Of a stretch of DNA of 64,000 nucleotides, positions 59,922-64,000 are shown piece after piece (position 1 is the stretch's first letter; every line of letters starts with the position of its first letter). Origin of the DNA: Diplosphaera chodatii (lineage: Eukaryota; Chlorophyta; Trebouxiophyceae; Prasiolales; Stichococcaceae); the NCBI GenBank assembly GCA_032358165.1, contig JAALGY010000011.1, positions 1 through 64,000 of the forward strand, in the 5' to 3' direction. The notes below the pieces were generated by a model that saw only the letters and a program-made list of their open reading frames with translations, was not told the DNA's origin and ran no database searches. A program made the translations under genes and the position numbers.

Positions 59922-60936
59922 CAGACACTCTGCTGTTTATCCGTGCATTCTTTCGGTTGACGCATGCCGCACTGCTGGGAATTGATCAGCCGCACTAATT
60001 CTGGACATTGGTCCTCACGTTGAGATCCTTGTGCACGGGAAACAATGGCACCTGTGCAGTCTGGAAAGCATCAGATCACTGCAGGATGACATCCTCAGGC
60101 AACATTGACCACCTGTGGACATTGCATGATGTTCACCTGAAAATGTGCTAGCACTGGAGCATGTCGTCATGTCGTGACTTCGCCGTGTGTAGATCTGTGT
60201 AGATGTCGGCCGAGACGAGTGCCAGACGGACCATACGGCTCCATACCGCAGTTGCAGCTCTCGTTCAACACCAACTATCAGCATGTCTGCGCTTACCAGG
60301 CAGCATCGCGGTGCTGCTATGCACGCGCAGAGGTGTGCTGCAGCCTGCACAGTTGGTCGCCCGAGGGATCACCAGGCACAACTTGCCGCCCGCCTCGCTC
60401 GCAGCACCCTGCGGGGCCCTCATTCATGGTGCAGACGTCCTTCGATGCATCACAGCACTACGCATCGCCGCATCGCGGCAGTCGCTGCGCGAGCCGGCCC
60501 AGATAGAGCCGACTGTGTCGCACCGGCGGGGCCAACATGCAGGTCTGCCCGCAGCTTTTCACGCTCTGATTGCTTTGATGAACGTTTACACTCTAGTGAT
60601 GAAATATTATTGGAGTCCGCAGCTCGAATTTGTCCTTGACGAGGTTGCTCCAGCCTGTCCTGGTTCGATGCAAAATCCGCCCAGTGCCGGTCATGCAAAA
60701 TACAGCACGAGAGCCATGCACGAGATGCTAAGCAGCAGCTGTCACAGTAATGACGTGCTCATCAATGAGGCTGTCCATCAAAACTGCTTCAGTACTGGTC
60801 GACGGCATTGCAGCCAGCTTCGCTACCGCCATGAATTGGGGGCGCACCGCGGCAGCATGAATCCAGTGCAATGGGCTTTGAGACAGCACTTCAACCAAAG
60901 GAGTTTGAGCTCCCTCTGGTTACAAACCGAATGTAG
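59922..60936. other. region upstream of the FAD oxidoreductase, no firm exon
   Basis: A plus-strand frame from 60203 runs across the first FAD exon in the wrong phase and has no family signature. The true 5' exon(s) of the oxidoreductase gene, perhaps with a targeting peptide, should lie here but cannot be picked out. Confidence 0.4.
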
Positions 60937-63900
60937 GTGCACCGTTGCGAGCGGTGGTGATCGGCGCGGGGCTGGCAGGCTTGACCGCAGCGCACTGCCT
61001 TGCGAGCGGCCTGTTCGACCAGGTCACGCTGCTGGAGCGAGACCAGGTGGACAACGCACGCAAGCGACGGCAGCAAGCCTGAGGTGATGAAGGACCCTTG
61101 ATGCGAGACGTTGCTGCTGCACGCATGACCCTGCGCCTGCTGCATTCTCACAGCAGCACAATGACAAGGGTTTAGTCGCATACAACGCAATGAACGGTGT
61201 TGCTCATAGGTTTTACAAGTTTGCTACCAGCAGAGAGCTCAGCACGCCGGCATTTAGAGCTATGCCATCGCATGTTGTTATAGGCTGGCCTGAGGCTGGA
61301 TCATGGACAGTGCAGTTCATGCACACCCCTGTGTGCAACGGCCGGCTGCGACAATCTGTGCCTGCCGCAGCTTCCTCTTGCACCCGCTTGCACCTGACAG
61401 CATGAGGTGGCTGACGAGCACTGCTCGGATGTGTTACTGATGGTGTTGGTGTGTGCGCAGCCGCTGGACACCAAAAGGCCGGGCGTGCCACAGTTCCCGC
61501 AGCCGCACGTGCTGCTCAGGCGCGGCATAAACGAGCTGGACACCCTGTTCGGCGACTTCCAAGCCAAGTTGGTTGCCGAGGGCGCTGTGCCGCTGAACTG
61601 GCTGGAGAACACCGTGGTGGTGAGACTGCATGGCGCAGTGTCTGGCCATCATCGCAAAGTCAGCACAGCTTTCTGCACTTGCTTGGTTGGTCAAGGTGTG
61701 GCATGTGCTGACGCCACGAGTGCTGTGAATGCTCGCAGTTCGAGTTTGGGCGGTACGTTGACCGCCACATGCTCGATGGCACGGGGTTGGCGGACCAAGC
61801 ATCCGGTGTGGGTGCGTCGCGTGCCCTGGTAGAAGCCACCGTCCGCAGGGCAGCGGTAAGCAATCTGGTCAAAAGATTGTCCTGTCCCTGAAACACACCT
61901 ACCCCTGAAGATCGTGCAACCATCTCTGATTACAAACTGGACGGCTGGTCGTGATGTCCGCCCCACAGTAAAAGCATGCAGCAGGCGGCAGCTGGTCAGC
62001 AGGACAGCCGGATGCTGTATGGCATGCTGATGGCAGTGGGACACTTTGCTTTGGCAGGCGGCGTGGGTTGAAGGTCCTACGAGCATCAGCGGCATGCACT
62101 GTGTTAGACGTATCGTCAGGCTCAAGCATGTTACCCCTCACATGATGCAGGATAGTGTAAGTCAGCAATGTACACCAGCTGCGCAATGACGACAACACTG
62201 TGGATAGCATTTGCATGGCCTCCTCATGTGTAGGTTGCAGCCAACACGAACCTGCAGCTGCTGTTAGGCGCCCGTGCTGCCGACCTGAGCATCAGCGGCG
62301 GACATGTCACAGGTGCTGGATGCATCTGCACAGGATATGCATATATGGCAACCGGCATTGCGCCAACGCAAGCATGTGGTCGATCCAGCTGGATGGATGG
62401 TTGTGCTGTTCGGTATGTACATGTGTGAAACTTCATCGACCACTGTCCACCTCTTGGTCGCAACAGGCGTGGAGCTTGCAGACGGGCGCCACTTGGAAGC
62501 TGATCTGGTGGTTGATGCTTCCGGGCGTGGCTCGTCTACCCCAGGGTGGCTCCAAGCCGCAGGCTTCCAGGCCCCGCCTGAGGTGCGGCAGGCAGGTCCT
62601 GCAGAGCCACCGGCACAGCGCTTGCCAGATCTCTGGGCATCCTAGCTGTGCATGTGCTACCACCATAGTGTCCTTGGGCTGCGGCTGTGCCTGCAGCGCT
62701 GTCCCTTCAAGCGATGTGCAGCCTTGACCTTCACTGCATACGAGAATGGACTGCCCACCAGATTTCGGCATCGCAGCAGCCTTCCAGCTGTTCACAGCAC
62801 TCGGATTGGCTCTTGACAGGTGGGTATGTCGGCTGGCGTGGGCTATGGCACCTGTGTGCTGGACATACCGGAGTACTACACCCAGGTGCGCTTCGGATGG
62901 ACGGGTTGTCTTGTGGTATGCAAACACATTGCCTGATAGAGCACATCTCAGCGGCACCGCGATGACACTCTCCTGAACAGGGCTGGTCCCCAAGTTGCTG
63001 CTTGCGCTCCTTCCAAAACCGTGCAGCGCGCTCGTGGTGACTGTCATCCTCTACCGATGAAGTGAGGGCAGTGCATGGGCAGTGCATCGCAGGGGCATGA
63101 GGGCGGCATGGTGTACTTCGTCCTGGCCAACGCACCGGACAACCGCGGCGGCATGATCTTCCCTGTTGAGGGCAACAGATTCCAGGTGAGACTACTTGCT
63201 CCCGCTGCCATCGCACATCCACCCTGCATGCTGATGCGCCTTCGTGCCAGTTGTGTGTGCGCATACCGGTTGGGATGTGAAAGGCATTAGGGTCTCTGTG
63301 CCGCAGGTCATCCTCTTCGGCTACAACAACGACAGCCCCACCGCAGACTACGGCGAATTCCTGGACTTTGCTGCTTCGCTCGCCGCGCCGGATATCTACA
63401 ACTTGCTGAGGGCCGGCACGCCGCTGTCACCTGTCCTGCGATGTGAGTCCTCACGCACGAGAGTTGGAATGGTACACCGCCCTACGGATGCACTTTCCTT
63501 CAACCATGTCATCATCCGATTGTGCAGCTGATCTTGCCTGCCGCCAGAATTATTCTCAATAGTGTTGGTCTGTCATTTGGAGGATGCAATGGGGCTGCGA
63601 CCCGAGCTGACCATGAGCAGCAGTGGTCATGTCTCATGCTCTGCACTTTGTGGCCACAGACCTGCGGACTGCCAACCTGCGGCGCAAGTACGAGGACATC
63701 ACCATGCCGGAGGGGCTATGTGTGATCGGTGATGCAGTGGCGGCGTTCAACCCCGTCTACGGCCAGGTGTGCCAGCATCCTGGTCAGCCTCGTAGCTGTG
63801 TCCAATCTGAGCAGAGGGTACTTGGCAGCTCAGAACGTGGCGAAAAGTCTCAAACCCTGCACTGGCTGCATTCCTTGCTGTATTGCATGCATCACCAGCC

Positions 63901-64000
63901 CACTGGCATGTGGCCCCAGTATGGGCACAGAGTGCAGCGTAAGTCGTCTACTGCGCGATGCTAACCCCTGCACAACCGTGCCTTGTTGGTGCATGTCACA
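60937..64000 (+). CDS. FAD-dependent oxidoreductase (hydroxylase/epoxidase-like), cut by the window edge
   Basis: After an ATGTAG acceptor at 60936 the frame reads [19 protein letters not shown], the GxGxxG dinucleotide-binding turn, then [12 protein letters not shown] (donor ~61043). Next exons: [28 protein letters not shown] (from ~61459), [20 protein letters not shown] and [12 protein letters not shown] (~61740-61855), [19 protein letters not shown] (~62250), [34 protein letters not shown] (~62466-62580, the second nucleotide-binding motif), [18 protein letters not shown] (~62840), [13 protein letters not shown] (to 63185), [20 protein letters not shown] and [11 protein letters not shown] (~63308-63440), [28 protein letters not shown] (donor ~63767; GDA flavin motif). 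The family is common in bacteria and also found in algae; the substrate is unknown. The C-terminus lies beyond 64000. Confidence 0.86.

Noticed and set aside
60203..61087. 294-residue plus-strand frame upstream of and across the first FAD exon
   Set aside because: It covers the FAD-binding exon in the wrong phase and shows no domain. The conserved GxGxxG frame is the real one.

Overview
The window comes from a GC-rich, intron-dense nuclear genome, most likely a chlorophyte green alga of the Chlorella/Trebouxiophyceae kind. The evidence is short exons (roughly 60-250 bp) split by GT...TGCAG introns, a ROOT UV-B SENSITIVE (DUF647) protein, WDR11 and DNA polymerase theta homologues, a chromovirus, and long CTGC/TGCAG-rich noncoding stretches. 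The class is an inference; the genus cannot be fixed. Exon limits were read by eye from splice signals, reading frame and family similarity, so gene spans are firmer than individual exon ends.

Layout. 1-6673: an almost complete minus-strand Ty3/gypsy chromovirus (3' LTR tip, polypurine tract, pol with C-terminal chromodomain, gag, an extra upstream ORF, initiator-Met-type PBS, 5' LTR) with four small lesions. It abuts a ~171-bp tandem repeat (6674-7560). 7561-13600 has no gene I can support. 13629-14171 is a degenerate paralogue of a gene at 26.3-27.6 kb. 14813-23968 (minus) is WDR11. 24793-30938 holds small, mostly unrecognised genes: a plus-strand gene, a minus-strand membrane protein, the minus-strand paralogue, an orphan GTP-cyclohydrolase-I-like exon, and a Pro/Ala-rich protein with a G-rich 84-bp minisatellite.

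32048-34636 is a nested pair of non-autonomous CACTA (En/Spm-like) transposons. One 1290-bp copy sits inside another copy of the same family, and both insertions keep perfect 3-bp target-site duplications. 35024-37425 (plus) is an ADP-ribosylglycohydrolase homologue with two altered metal-site residues. It converges on 37921-51656 (minus), a full-length DNA polymerase theta (helicase plus A-family polymerase) with a probable Gln/Pro/Ser-rich N-terminal extension. 52450-55805 (minus) is an unrecognised gene. 56794-59921 (plus) is a RUS/DUF647 gene. 60937-64000 (plus, running off the edge) is an FAD-dependent oxidoreductase.

The cellular genes do not form an operon or a pathway. They are an ordinary nuclear gene row (trafficking scaffold, ADP-ribose processing, end-joining repair polymerase, plastid-type RUS protein, flavoprotein) interrupted by two kinds of mobile DNA. 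The most notable structures are the self-nested CACTA element, the extra ORF between PBS and gag of the chromovirus, and the unusual features of the POLQ and ADP-ribosylglycohydrolase genes.
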